From positions 1-24,685 of the forward strand of contig CAJONA010000002.1 of assembly GCA_905235755.1 (NCBI GenBank): DNA of 24,685 bases, written 5' to 3'. The DNA is from an uncultured Clostridia bacterium (GTDB lineage Bacteria > Bacillota > Clostridia > Oscillospirales > CAG-272). Below, one piece after another: positions 6,425 to 14,497 of this stretch. Numbering within the stretch: the first letter of the stretch is position 1; every line of letters begins with the position of its first letter. Made by a program: the position numbers and the translations under genes. Under the pieces are notes generated by a model. The model was given only the letters and a program-made list of their open reading frames with translations, made no database searches and was not told the DNA's origin.

Positions 6425-7603
6425 ATGACACTCCATTATCTCGACAACAGCGCGACGACGCCGCTTTGCGACGGCGCAAAGCGCGCGATAAACGAAATGA
6501 CAGGCGGCAATTTCGGCAATCCTTCTTCCCTGCACGCGCTCGGCGTGAAAGCGGAAGAAGCAGTCGATACGGCGCGTGAAAAAATAATCGCCGCCATAGG
6601 CGTTCGCGCAAAGCCTGAGCAGATAATATTCACATCCGGCGGCACGGAAGCGGCAAATCTCGCTTTGATAGGCGCGGCGACGGCGAAATCGCGCAACAAG
6701 GGGAAAACCGTCATCATCGGCGAAGCCGAGCACGACTGCGTGCTGAACAGTGCCGCTCACCTCGCGTCGCTCGGATATAATATTGTAAAAGTGCCGTCGC
6801 CTGGCGGCGTTTTTGACATGGAATTTTATAAAAGCGCTCTGAACGGCAGCGTGATACTCGTGTCGGCGATGCTCGTCAACAACGAGACGGGCGCTGTCAA
6901 CGATATAAACGAGATAGCGCGTCTCGCGCGCGCCGCTTCGCCCGACGTCCTTGTGCACACGGACGCTGTACAGGGATTTTTAAAGACAGATGTCGCACTT
7001 TCCTCGCTCGACGCCGATATGATAAGCATAAGCGGACATAAAATAGGCGCGCCGAAGGGCGTCGGAGCGCTGTACATAAACGAACGCGTTATAAAAACGC
7101 GGGCGCTCGCGCCGATAATTTTCGGCGGCGGGCAAGAGCACGGTTACCGTTCGGGAACCGAGAACACGCTCGGAATAGCCGCGTTTGGCGCGGCTGCCGA
7201 GGAATACAGCAAAAATTTAAAGGAAAATATAAGCCTATTTTCGTCATTGCGCTCGTATCTTTTGCAAAAGCTCAACGGCGTAGAAGGAATAAGAGTAAAT
7301 GTTCCGAAATCGACAAAAATCGCCGAAAACATAGTGAACATAACGGTTTTCGGCATACGCAGCGAGACGATGCTGCATCATCTTTCGAGTCAAGGCGTGT
7401 TCGTGTCGAGCGGATCGGCGTGCTCGTCGAACACCGGACACGTCAGCAACGCGCTTCGCTCATTCGGGCTTTCCGATAAAGAGGCGGGCGAGTCGATACG
7501 CGTCAGCTTCGGCGTACAGAACACATTTGACGACGTCGATGTATTCGTATCGGCGCTGTCAAGCGGTATAGCGACGCTGGCGAGAGAGAGGCGCAAAATA
7601 TGA
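6425..7603 (+). CDS. Cysteine desulfurase (NifS/IscS family)
   Basis: This 392-residue pyridoxal-phosphate enzyme takes sulfur from cysteine as an enzyme-bound persulfide. It shows the N-terminal YLDNSATTP motif, FGNPSSLH, SGGTEAANLAL, His103 stacking on the cofactor, the Schiff-base lysine Lys206 in SISGHKIGAPKG, and the catalytic Cys333 in SSGSACSS, which places it in the group I (NifS/IscS-like) class. Length is normal. No IscU/NifU scaffold gene is adjacent. It overlaps tsaE by four bases and sits in a unit with two tRNA-modification genes, so it may supply sulfur for tRNA thiolation rather than only clusters; that is inference. No strong ribosome binding site is visible before ATG 6425, suggesting coupling with the lipoprotein gene 12 bases upstream. 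Confidence 0.93.
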   Translation: MTLHYLDNSATTPLCDGAKRAINEMTGGNFGNPSSLHALGVKAEEAVDTAREKIIAAIGVRAKPEQIIFTSGGTEAANLALIGAATAKSRNKGKTVIIGEAEHDCVLNSAAHLASLGYNIVKVPSPGGVFDMEFYKSALNGSVILVSAMLVNNETGAVNDINEIARLARAASPDVLVHTDAVQGFLKTDVALSSLDADMISISGHKIGAPKGVGALYINERVIKTRALAPIIFGGGQEHGYRSGTENTLGIAAFGAAAEEYSKNLKENISLFSSLRSYLLQKLNGVEGIRVNVPKSTKIAENIVNITVFGIRSETMLHHLSSQGVFVSSGSACSSNTGHVSNALRSFGLSDKEAGESIRVSFGVQNTFDDVDVFVSALSSGIATLARERRKI

Positions 7604-8031
7604 AAAAAACTTTGACGACTTTTTCGTCAAGCGAGACCGAAAACTGCGGTTATGAGCTTGCGAAAACCCTGAAAAAAGGCGATTTTGTCGCGATGTTCGG
7701 CGATCTCGGCGTCGGAAAAACGGCTTTTGTACGCGGCATGGCGAGATATCTGTGTCCCGACGCGAGAGTTCAAAGCCCGACTTACACGATAGTCAACGAA
7801 TATCGCGGCGACGTGCCGCTCTTTCACTTCGATATGTACCGCGTCGACGGCGAGGAAACGCTGTATGCGACAGGATTTTTCGACTATCATGACAGAGGCG
7901 TATGCGTCGCGGAATGGTGCGAGAACATCGCCGAATATATACCTGAAAACAGCGTTTATGTCGAAATAAAAAAGGACGCGGACGCGGAAAACGAAAACAA
8001 AAGAACGATCTCAATAGAGGACAAAAGATGA
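7600..8031 (+). CDS. tsaE: tRNA threonylcarbamoyladenosine ATPase TsaE
   Basis: This 143-residue P-loop ATPase works with TsaB and TsaD to transfer the threonylcarbamoyl group onto A37 of ANN-decoding tRNAs. The Walker A motif is GDLGVGKT (residues 34-41), followed by the family hallmarks SPTYTIVNEY (58-67), HFDMYR (75-80) and AEW near 105. The start overlaps the desulfurase stop as ATGA, and its own stop overlaps the tsaB start in the same way, so the three genes are translationally coupled. TsaD and RimI, often next to these genes in Firmicutes, are not in this window. Confidence 0.95.
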   Translation: MKKTLTTFSSSETENCGYELAKTLKKGDFVAMFGDLGVGKTAFVRGMARYLCPDARVQSPTYTIVNEYRGDVPLFHFDMYRVDGEETLYATGFFDYHDRGVCVAEWCENIAEYIPENSVYVEIKKDADAENENKRTISIEDKR

Positions 8032-8726
8032 AAATACTCGCGATAGACACATCTGCAAAAACGGCGAGCGCGGCGCTGTGCGACGCGCTTCGGCCTCTTG
8101 CCGTGTACACGCAAAACGTCGGACTCACCCAAAGCGAAGCGATGCTCCCGATGATAGAAAATCTGCTCAAAGACGCCAAGACCGATATCGACGACATCGA
8201 TATGTTCGCCTGCACCGTCGGGCCCGGATCTTTCACGGGAGTGCGTATCGGCGTTTCACTGATAAAGGGGCTTGCATTCGGCAAAAACAAAATATGCGTC
8301 GGCGTTTCGACGCTCGAAGCGCTCGCGCACAATATCGACATCGAGGGCGCCGTCGTCGCGCCCGTCATGGACGCGCGTCAAAACAGAATATACGGCGCAT
8401 TTTTCAAAGTGGAAAGCGGCGTGCCTCGGCGCCTGACGAACGACGACGTTTACGACGCGGCGGAGTTTGCGAAGATCGCGGATAAAACTTACGGCGGCGC
8501 GTATTTTGTCGGAAACGGATACGATATCGTATCAAAATTTGCCGAAAGCGGCATAAAGACGCCGAAGCTGCTCGTCGAAACGACGGCATATTCGGTTGCG
8601 GCGGCAGCTTATGAAAAATACGTCGCGGCAAGCGAAGATGAAAAAGCGAAATTTTGCGACGCGCTTCTCTTCCCGACGTATCTAAGACCGTCGCAGGCGG
8701 AAAGAAACTTATCAAATCAGGGGTGA
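8028..8726 (+). CDS. tsaB: tRNA threonylcarbamoyladenosine protein TsaB
   Basis: This 232-residue ASKHA-fold protein is the inactive partner that holds TsaD in the t6A-forming complex. It opens with MKILAIDTSAKTASAAL and contains TVGPGSFTGVRIGVSLIKGLAFG, the most conserved stretch of TsaB, then VVAPVMDARQNRIYGAFF. Length matches the family. It overlaps tsaE by four bases, and rpiB starts five bases after its stop. Confidence 0.95.
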   Translation: MKILAIDTSAKTASAALCDALRPLAVYTQNVGLTQSEAMLPMIENLLKDAKTDIDDIDMFACTVGPGSFTGVRIGVSLIKGLAFGKNKICVGVSTLEALAHNIDIEGAVVAPVMDARQNRIYGAFFKVESGVPRRLTNDDVYDAAEFAKIADKTYGGAYFVGNGYDIVSKFAESGIKTPKLLVETTAYSVAAAAYEKYVAASEDEKAKFCDALLFPTYLRPSQAERNLSNQG

Positions 8727-8731
8727 AAAAA

Positions 8732-9175
8732 ATGGAAAAGATCAAGATCGCGCTCGGCGCAGACCACGCGGGATATGTTTATAAGGCAAAATTCATCGAA
8801 TATCTTTCGCAAAACGGATATGAATGCGTCAATGTCGGCACGGACACGGCGGACAGCGTCGACTATCCCGTATATGCCGAAAAAGTCTGCGCTCTCGTGT
8901 CGAGCGGCGAATGCAAATTCGGCGTGCTTATATGCGGCACGGGCATAGGAATGAGCATGGCGGCAAACAAGCACCACGGCATACGCGCCGCGCTTTGCGG
9001 CGACGTCGAATCGTCGCGGCTGACAAGACTGCATAACGACGCAAATGTGCTCTGTCTCGGCGCAAGGATAATATCGTATGATGATGCGCTGGAAATTTTG
9101 AACACGTTTCTCTCAACGTCGTTTATGGGCGAACACCACGTCCGCCGCGTGAAGATGCTCGACGACCTGATTTAA
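8732..9175 (+). CDS. rpiB: Ribose-5-phosphate isomerase B
   Basis: This 147-residue enzyme of the RpiB/LacAB family interconverts ribose 5-phosphate and ribulose 5-phosphate in the pentose phosphate pathway. It shows GADHAGY at the N-terminus, the catalytic-cysteine loop LICGTGIGMSMAANK, IRAALC, and RLHNDANVLCLGARI with the conserved His-Asn-Asp. The frame is open for 26 codons upstream inside tsaB, but ATG 8732 is the true start: AGGGGTG precedes it and the family begins here. It is the last gene of the operon. A weak 6-bp hairpin (9206-9220) lies beyond it without a proper U-tract. Confidence 0.94.
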   Translation: MEKIKIALGADHAGYVYKAKFIEYLSQNGYECVNVGTDTADSVDYPVYAEKVCALVSSGECKFGVLICGTGIGMSMAANKHHGIRAALCGDVESSRLTRLHNDANVLCLGARIISYDDALEILNTFLSTSFMGEHHVRRVKMLDDLI

Positions 9176-9249
9176 GTGAAAATTTTGTGTTTTTTTGTAT
9201 TTATTGCATAATTATTATGCCCGTTGCAAATAAATAATAGGTTTTTTTA

Positions 9250-9278
9250 TTGACAACAATAAAAATGTATGATATAAT
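9250..9278 (+). promoter_or_regulatory. Perfect consensus SigA promoter
   Basis: TTGACA (9250-9255), exactly 17 bases, TATAAT (9273-9278): both hexamers match consensus fully. With an AAAGGAA ribosome binding site before ATG 9330, this predicts a highly expressed surface protein. The leader is about 45 bases and AT-rich. Confidence 0.85.
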
Positions 9279-9329
9279 TCGTATGTAAAAAATTATAAAA
9301 TAAATATTTTTACGAAAGGAATTTCACTT

Positions 9330-11462
9330 ATGAAAATGAAAAAAGTTTTGGCAACATTGCTCGCCTTCACGCTCATTGCGTGTGCGCTCTCGATAGGAGC
9401 TTTTGCAGGCGAGTATCCGAGATCCTACACCTACTATAACACAGGCGTCGATTATAACGAAAACGGTGTGGACGACGACGACATTCAATGCTACACGGGA
9501 CTTGACTTCAAAGTCGATAACAACGTGTGGGCAACTTATAATGACGAAAGCGGCGTTTGGGAGAGCAGCGGTTATATTGGAAAGATACTTAAAGACGTCG
9601 ACGGCAATGAGTATTATTCGTTGTGTAACGAAGATGACGACATATACAAAATCTACGATCCCGAAACGGAAACATACACCGATTATGACGGCGATTATGT
9701 TTGGGACGTGGACGGAATTCTCGGAATCGCTGAAGAGTCCCAGGAAAACGTTTATCTCTCAACGCTCGGTCGTTCATATCTCGACAAAAAACTCGACTGG
9801 GAACTCAGCGATGACGGCGAATTTTTGACGCTCACATCTCTTGTTGAAAACGAAAACGCCGGAATCTTCTTCGAGGTTGATAACTCCAAAACACTGTTCC
9901 GGATCGGCGAAGAATCAAAAGGATATCCCGAATACGTTTCGATAAGAATAAGAAACAGATCATCCGCATCGAAGATGACTCTCGGTTTCGTAACGTCCAA
10001 CACAAACAGCGGTAACTCTTTCATGACAAGATCGACGACCGACGTTGATATCGAATCCAACTCCGACGAATGGAAAGTATACACATTCTCGATGGCGGTC
10101 TTAAACGCTGCTATGGCTCATGACGGAAACGGAACAGGTCATGCTTGGGGCAATATGCTTCGTACATTCGCAATATTCCCGTTCGGATATGACGCCGAAG
10201 ACGGCGAGGGTGCATATAAAGGCGCCGAGATGGATATCGACTACATCGTTATAGGTTCGAAAGACTTCTGCACAGAATACAAGAGCGAGATCGAAGCGCT
10301 CGAGGACAGCGTTACAAACATCGAACTTGTCAGCGCTCCCGACAAGACAGTCTATCACGTAGGCGAACCTCTCGATCTTACGGGACTCCAGATCAAAGCG
10401 ACATACGAAGACGGCTCGACAGATATTATTACAAACTGCAGCGCAGTATACGATCTTACGGTTGCAAACGAATCCGCAGTTGTAACGCTCAAATACGGCT
10501 CAACGACCACTCCGCTCATACACAACGTAAAGGTCATCGGCATAGACTCGATAGAGATCGAACAGTTGCCCGAAGATACGACGTACACCGTATCCGAGGT
10601 AGCAGACGGACTTACGGCTGACCTCGTTTCCGGCACGACGATCAAAGTCACATACACAGACGGTGAGGTGGTTGAAGGTGTTACTCCCACTTTCAAGAAT
10701 TTCACTATCAGCGGTAAAGACCCCGGCGAACAGATAGTAACGATCAACTACTACGGTTCGACAGCGGCATATTCCGCCACAGTAACGACTATCGTTTCGA
10801 TAACCGTCGAAGATCTCGATAAGGATATTTATTATAACGACACTATCACAAAAGACGATCTCACAATAACCTGCATATACTCAGACGGCACAGAATCTTC
10901 TCTTGAGGATTCCGGATTTGCCGATCAGCTCGGCGATCCCGAATATGACACGAGCACATTCGGAACGATACAGATATCCGTTACGCTCTCCGTATCCGCT
11001 TATAATATCGAGGTTACAGGCACGGCGAACGCGACAGTTAAGACTCCTACCGGCCTTACAGTCGTCAACAATCCCGACAAGACGTCATATCAGCCCGAGG
11101 ATACTCTCGATACAACAGGTCTTGTCGTAGCATACGATTACGGCACCGGCGTAGAGCCGAGAGTAATAGACAACTCGCTGCTTTCGTTCAGAGCCGATCT
11201 TTCAGAGCCCGGAACAAAGACGGTAAGAGTCTCCGACGGCACATACACGACAACGTTTACTGTTACTGTTGAAGGCGAAGAACCGGCTACAACTACAGCA
11301 AGTCAATCAACAACGTCGACGACATCTACAACGATCGAGTCAACATCGCCTACAACCGAACCTAAATCCGGCTGCGGCTCGGTTATCGGAATCGGCGCGG
11401 CGGCTGTAATAGCTTGCGCGACAATTGCGGGCGTTATGGTATTCAAGAAAAAAGAAGACTGA
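9330..11462 (+). CDS. Secreted surface protein with Ig-like repeats and C-terminal membrane anchor
   Basis: This 710-residue protein has a signal peptide (1-26), an acidic Tyr/Asp-rich segment (27-130), a beta-sandwich-like region (about 135-312) ending in AEMDIDYIVIG as carbohydrate-binding modules often do, and four repeats resembling bacterial Ig-like domains of the Big_3 type (about 330-402, 406-490, 490-571, 574-648). Each repeat has the pattern PDKTxYxxGExLDxTGL followed by YxDGS or a degenerate version. A Thr/Ser linker (650-679), the motif SGCGS (680-684), a hydrophobic helix (685-705) and KKKED complete it. There is no LPXTG motif. It is probably held to the membrane by the C-terminal helix and extends through the wall. 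No catalytic domain is recognised; adhesion or glycan binding is inferred from architecture. Confidence 0.85.
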   Translation: MKMKKVLATLLAFTLIACALSIGAFAGEYPRSYTYYNTGVDYNENGVDDDDIQCYTGLDFKVDNNVWATYNDESGVWESSGYIGKILKDVDGNEYYSLCNEDDDIYKIYDPETETYTDYDGDYVWDVDGILGIAEESQENVYLSTLGRSYLDKKLDWELSDDGEFLTLTSLVENENAGIFFEVDNSKTLFRIGEESKGYPEYVSIRIRNRSSASKMTLGFVTSNTNSGNSFMTRSTTDVDIESNSDEWKVYTFSMAVLNAAMAHDGNGTGHAWGNMLRTFAIFPFGYDAEDGEGAYKGAEMDIDYIVIGSKDFCTEYKSEIEALEDSVTNIELVSAPDKTVYHVGEPLDLTGLQIKATYEDGSTDIITNCSAVYDLTVANESAVVTLKYGSTTTPLIHNVKVIGIDSIEIEQLPEDTTYTVSEVADGLTADLVSGTTIKVTYTDGEVVEGVTPTFKNFTISGKDPGEQIVTINYYGSTAAYSATVTTIVSITVEDLDKDIYYNDTITKDDLTITCIYSDGTESSLEDSGFADQLGDPEYDTSTFGTIQISVTLSVSAYNIEVTGTANATVKTPTGLTVVNNPDKTSYQPEDTLDTTGLVVAYDYGTGVEPRVIDNSLLSFRADLSEPGTKTVRVSDGTYTTTFTVTVEGEEPATTTASQSTTSTTSTTIESTSPTTEPKSGCGSVIGIGAAAVIACATIAGVMVFKKKED

Positions 11463-11487
11463 TAACAAATTAAAATAATAAAAATAT

Positions 11488-11523
11488 GAGAAACTTTGCC
11501 GAGTAAAATTGGCAAAGTTTCTC
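11488..11523 (+). terminator. Stem-loop between surface-protein and Lgt-like genes
   Basis: A perfect 13-bp stem (core AGAAACTTTGCC with GGCAAAGTTTCT) and a 10-base loop lie between the two genes. No U-tract follows (next bases TGATAAAATG), so it may be a weak terminator, or an RNA-stabilising or processing hairpin. It ends only 19 bases before the next start codon. Confidence 0.6.
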
Positions 11524-11542
11524 TGATAAAATGGAGTTTTTT

Positions 11543-12313
11543 ATGTATCCGTACGCGATAATCGGCGATATCGGCCTCTATGAGATATTTTTGGCGCTTG
11601 GCATTTTGACTGCGTTTATAGTATACAGATTTACCGCGGACAAGCTGCATATGAGCGCGCGGCTGTTTAACTTCACGCTTATTTGCGCGGTTTGCGCCAT
11701 AACCGTCGGCATATTTTCGTCGATTTTTGTTCAAGCGCTTTACAATATAGAGGAGCGCGGAGCGTTCATAATCGATAAAGAAACCGGCGCAACGTTTGCG
11801 GGAGGACTTATCGGCGGCGCGGCGGCGTTCTTGGCGATATATTTTATATTCGGTAAAAAAGCCGACAAAGCATACATATCAAAGACTTCGTTGATAGCCG
11901 ATTGCGCCGCTTGCGCGATCCCCGCCGCTCACGCGCTCGGAAGGATCGGATGTCTGATGGCGGGCTGTTGCTACGGACACAAGACGGACTCGTTTATCGG
12001 AATTTATATGCAAAATCTCGGCTACAAGGTCGTGCCGACGCAGCTGTTTGAGGCGATCTTCCTCGCCGCTCTCGCCGTTTTTAATATCATCTTCCTTATT
12101 AAACACAAAAAATACACGATGTGTATATATCTCGCTTCGTACGGCGTTTGGCGGTTCTTTATCGAATTTATAAGAGCCGATGACAGAGGAACGTCATTTT
12201 TGCCGTTTCTCACCCCCTCGCAGATAATCGCCGTATTGTTTGTGATAGGATCGGTCGTGCTGTTCTTGATTCAGCGGTGCGTATACGCAAAAAGGGCGGC
12301 GCAAAATGATTAA
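11543..12313 (+). CDS. Lgt-fold prolipoprotein diacylglyceryl transferase-like protein
   Basis: This 256-residue multi-helix membrane protein belongs to the Lgt family, which attaches diacylglycerol to lipobox cysteines. It has the AGGLIGG segment, AHALGRIGCLMAGCCYG, VPTQLFEA, and GVWRFFIEFIRADDRG near the end. ATG 11531 is part of the ribosome binding site (ATGGAG), so ATG 11543 is preferred. Oddities: classical Lgt has a histidine before the GG of the first motif and GRIGN-type residues in the second; here these positions are Ala and Cys, with a CC pair. It could be a divergent active enzyme or a paralogue with another role. The CPBP protease gene overlaps it by 8 bases, so they are coupled. 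Confidence 0.8.
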   Translation: MYPYAIIGDIGLYEIFLALGILTAFIVYRFTADKLHMSARLFNFTLICAVCAITVGIFSSIFVQALYNIEERGAFIIDKETGATFAGGLIGGAAAFLAIYFIFGKKADKAYISKTSLIADCAACAIPAAHALGRIGCLMAGCCYGHKTDSFIGIYMQNLGYKVVPTQLFEAIFLAALAVFNIIFLIKHKKYTMCIYLASYGVWRFFIEFIRADDRGTSFLPFLTPSQIIAVLFVIGSVVLFLIQRCVYAKRAAQND

Positions 12314-13082
12314 GATCAGCAAAAAGTTCTGCATGGCGATGGTTGTCATATCCGTCGCACTGCTCATAGTTATCGATATATTTCGTCCCGCGCCTTTTGA
12401 AAGCAGCTCGCTGAACGATTCGTTTTTTATCATTTTGACGCGGCTGATCGGCACGATACTGTTCTTGATAATGATCGTTTACCTTGAATACGACGTTTTA
12501 AAGATAAAATATATGTTCGGCAAGTCGGCGCTGTGCGCGCTTCCCTGCTTTGTCGTGGCGATAAACAATCTGCCGTATGTCGCGCTGATCCTCGGAGACG
12601 CTCACATCGACGGCACGGCGGCGGAGATAATATTTTTCGCGCTCGAATGCATATTCGTCGCATCATTTGAGGAACTCGCGTTTCGCGGAGTGCTGTTTTC
12701 AACGCTTATGCAAAAATGCGGCAGCCGTCGTCAAGTGTTTAAAGCGATCATAATTTCTTCTGTGATATTCGGACTTTTTCACTTGGTAAATCTTATTGAC
12801 TCTAAAAATGTCGGCGGCGTACTGCTTCAAGTCGGTTACTCAACGCTCGTCGGCGCGATGTGCGCTTATGTGCTTTTCAAAACAAAAAGCGTATGGCTTT
12901 GCACCGCCGTACACGCGATATACAATTTTTGCGGGCAGATCGTTCCGCGCCTCGGCGGCGGAAATATGCTGAATGCGCCGCAAATCATAATTACAGTCAT
13001 AATTGCGATTTTCTGTACTATTCATATAGTAAAAAGCATTCTTAATTCGAATTTTTCCGCGGTGAACGCGCCGCAGACATAA
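12306..13082 (+). CDS. CPBP-family intramembrane metalloprotease (CAAX/Abi)
   Basis: This 258-residue, multi-pass membrane protein has the three signatures of the CPBP (Rce1-like, Abi) protease family: EE-x3-R at Glu122-Glu123 to Arg127 (FEELAFRG), F-x3-H with His159 (FGLFHL), and H-x3-N with His203 and Asn207 (VHAIYN). All expected catalytic positions are present, so an active glutamic/metal intramembrane peptidase is likely. Substrate is unknown; family members act in peptide processing, bacteriocin immunity or membrane-protein maturation. It starts inside the end of the Lgt-like gene (8-base overlap), and AAGGGCGG upstream can serve as its ribosome binding site. Pairing with an Lgt-fold protein suggests a lipid-linked or membrane-protein processing role, which is inference. 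Confidence 0.88.
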   Translation: MIKISKKFCMAMVVISVALLIVIDIFRPAPFESSSLNDSFFIILTRLIGTILFLIMIVYLEYDVLKIKYMFGKSALCALPCFVVAINNLPYVALILGDAHIDGTAAEIIFFALECIFVASFEELAFRGVLFSTLMQKCGSRRQVFKAIIISSVIFGLFHLVNLIDSKNVGGVLLQVGYSTLVGAMCAYVLFKTKSVWLCTAVHAIYNFCGQIVPRLGGGNMLNAPQIIITVIIAIFCTIHIVKSILNSNFSAVNAPQT

Positions 13083-13097
13083 AACACAGGTGTTTTC

Positions 13098-14450
13098 ATG
13101 ACTCAGGCAACAATAATTTCACTTATAATTTTCGCGGCGACGTATGTATTTATGCTCGCTTTTCAAAAAATCAGACCGCACGTCGCGGTCGCTTCCGCAC
13201 TTATTTTCGTCATTCTCGGAAGCACGGCTGTAATCGACGGCTTTTCGTACACTCCCCTCGAAGCGTTCGCAGAGATCGACTGGAACGTGCTTATGATGAT
13301 GACGGGAATAATGGGCATCGTTTACTTTTTCATCGAATCGCAGATGCCTCAACGCATTTCAGACGCGCTTATATCGCGCGTTTCGGACGTGCGGGCGGCC
13401 GTTATAGTCATCTCGCTTTTTGCCGGAATAATATCGGCTTTTATCGACAACGTTGCGACGGTGCTGATGGTGGCGCCGATCGCGCTCTCTTTCTGCAAGA
13501 AGCTGAACATCTCGCCCGTGCCGAGTATAATCTGCATTTCGATAGCGTCGAATTTGCAAGGCGCGGCGACGCTTGTCGGCGACACGACGTCTATCCTTCT
13601 CGGCAAAGCGGCAAATCTTGACTTCTCCGACTTTTTCTGGGACGACGGCAGGCTCGGTATGTTCTTTGTCGTCGAACTCGGCGCGATAGCGAGCACGCTT
13701 GTGATAGCGTGGCTTTTCCGCATGCAAAAACAAAAAATTTCGATCAACGATCATACCGAAGTCAAGGATAAATTCCCTACGGTGATCCTCGTTTTGACGA
13801 TACTTTCGCTTATCGCCGTGTCTTTCATACCGTATCAGTCAAACGCCGAGGCGGGACAGTTCTATAAGCCCGACGCGACAAACGGAATGATCTGCATGTT
13901 CTTCTTCGTCGTATGCATCGTTCATCAGGTAATAAAGGACAAAAATTTCGGCTCACTGAAAAATGTCTTATCGCAGATAGATTATTACACGATCGTGCTT
14001 CTCGCCGGATTGTTCATAGTTATCGGCGGGATCACGAAGGCGGGCGTTATCGACTGGCTCGGCTCGCTTATTGCAAAAGCAGGCGGCGAAAACGGCTCTG
14101 TGTTCCTTGTGTACACGATAATCGTATGGTTCTCTGTGATAATCTCCGCATTCGTCGATAACATCCCCTACACTGCGACGATGCTCCCCGTTGTCGCTGT
14201 TATAGCCAACGCGCTGACCGCATCGGGCAGCACGGTCGATCCGAAGCTCCTCTACTACGGACTGCTCGTCGGAGCGACGCTCGGCGGCAATCTCACTCCG
14301 ATAGGCGCGTCCGCAAATATAGCGGGCATCGGCATTTTGAGAAAAGAGGGCTACGAAGTCAAGACAAAAGAATTTATGAAATACGGCGTGCCGATAACGC
14401 TCGCAGCTATGATAACCGGATATTTTTTGGTTTGGGCGCTGTGGTCGTAA
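13098..14450 (+). CDS. ArsB/NhaD (SLC13-type) ion or anion transporter
   Basis: This 450-residue protein has about 10-12 membrane segments. It carries the duplicated signature of the ion-transporter superfamily: FIDNVATVLMVAPIAL in the first half and FVDNIPYTATMLPVV in the second. These are paired with the helix-breaking NLQGAATLVGDTTSILLG and GGNLTPIGASANIAGIG, which form the two re-entrant hairpins around the substrate site. This places it among the ArsB/NhaD/SLC13 permeases that move dicarboxylates, arsenite or sodium. No ars genes are adjacent, so arsenic resistance is not indicated. The start is 15 bases after the protease stop, and the AGGTG ribosome binding site lies inside a short inverted repeat. 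Confidence 0.88.
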   Translation: MTQATIISLIIFAATYVFMLAFQKIRPHVAVASALIFVILGSTAVIDGFSYTPLEAFAEIDWNVLMMMTGIMGIVYFFIESQMPQRISDALISRVSDVRAAVIVISLFAGIISAFIDNVATVLMVAPIALSFCKKLNISPVPSIICISIASNLQGAATLVGDTTSILLGKAANLDFSDFFWDDGRLGMFFVVELGAIASTLVIAWLFRMQKQKISINDHTEVKDKFPTVILVLTILSLIAVSFIPYQSNAEAGQFYKPDATNGMICMFFFVVCIVHQVIKDKNFGSLKNVLSQIDYYTIVLLAGLFIVIGGITKAGVIDWLGSLIAKAGGENGSVFLVYTIIVWFSVIISAFVDNIPYTATMLPVVAVIANALTASGSTVDPKLLYYGLLVGATLGGNLTPIGASANIAGIGILRKEGYEVKTKEFMKYGVPITLAAMITGYFLVWALWS

Positions 14451-14497
14451 AAAAGCAGAGATGCAATCAAAAAATTATTATATAAAAAGGACATAAT

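Noticed and set aside
5921..6958. Minus-strand open frame of 345 codons
   Set aside because: It is an Arg-rich shadow opposite the lipoprotein and cysteine desulfurase genes, whose own motifs are clear.
9206..9220. GCATAA/TTATGC hairpin after rpiB as a terminator
   Set aside because: The stem is only 6 bp, AT-rich, and lacks a U-tract directly after it; too weak to call.
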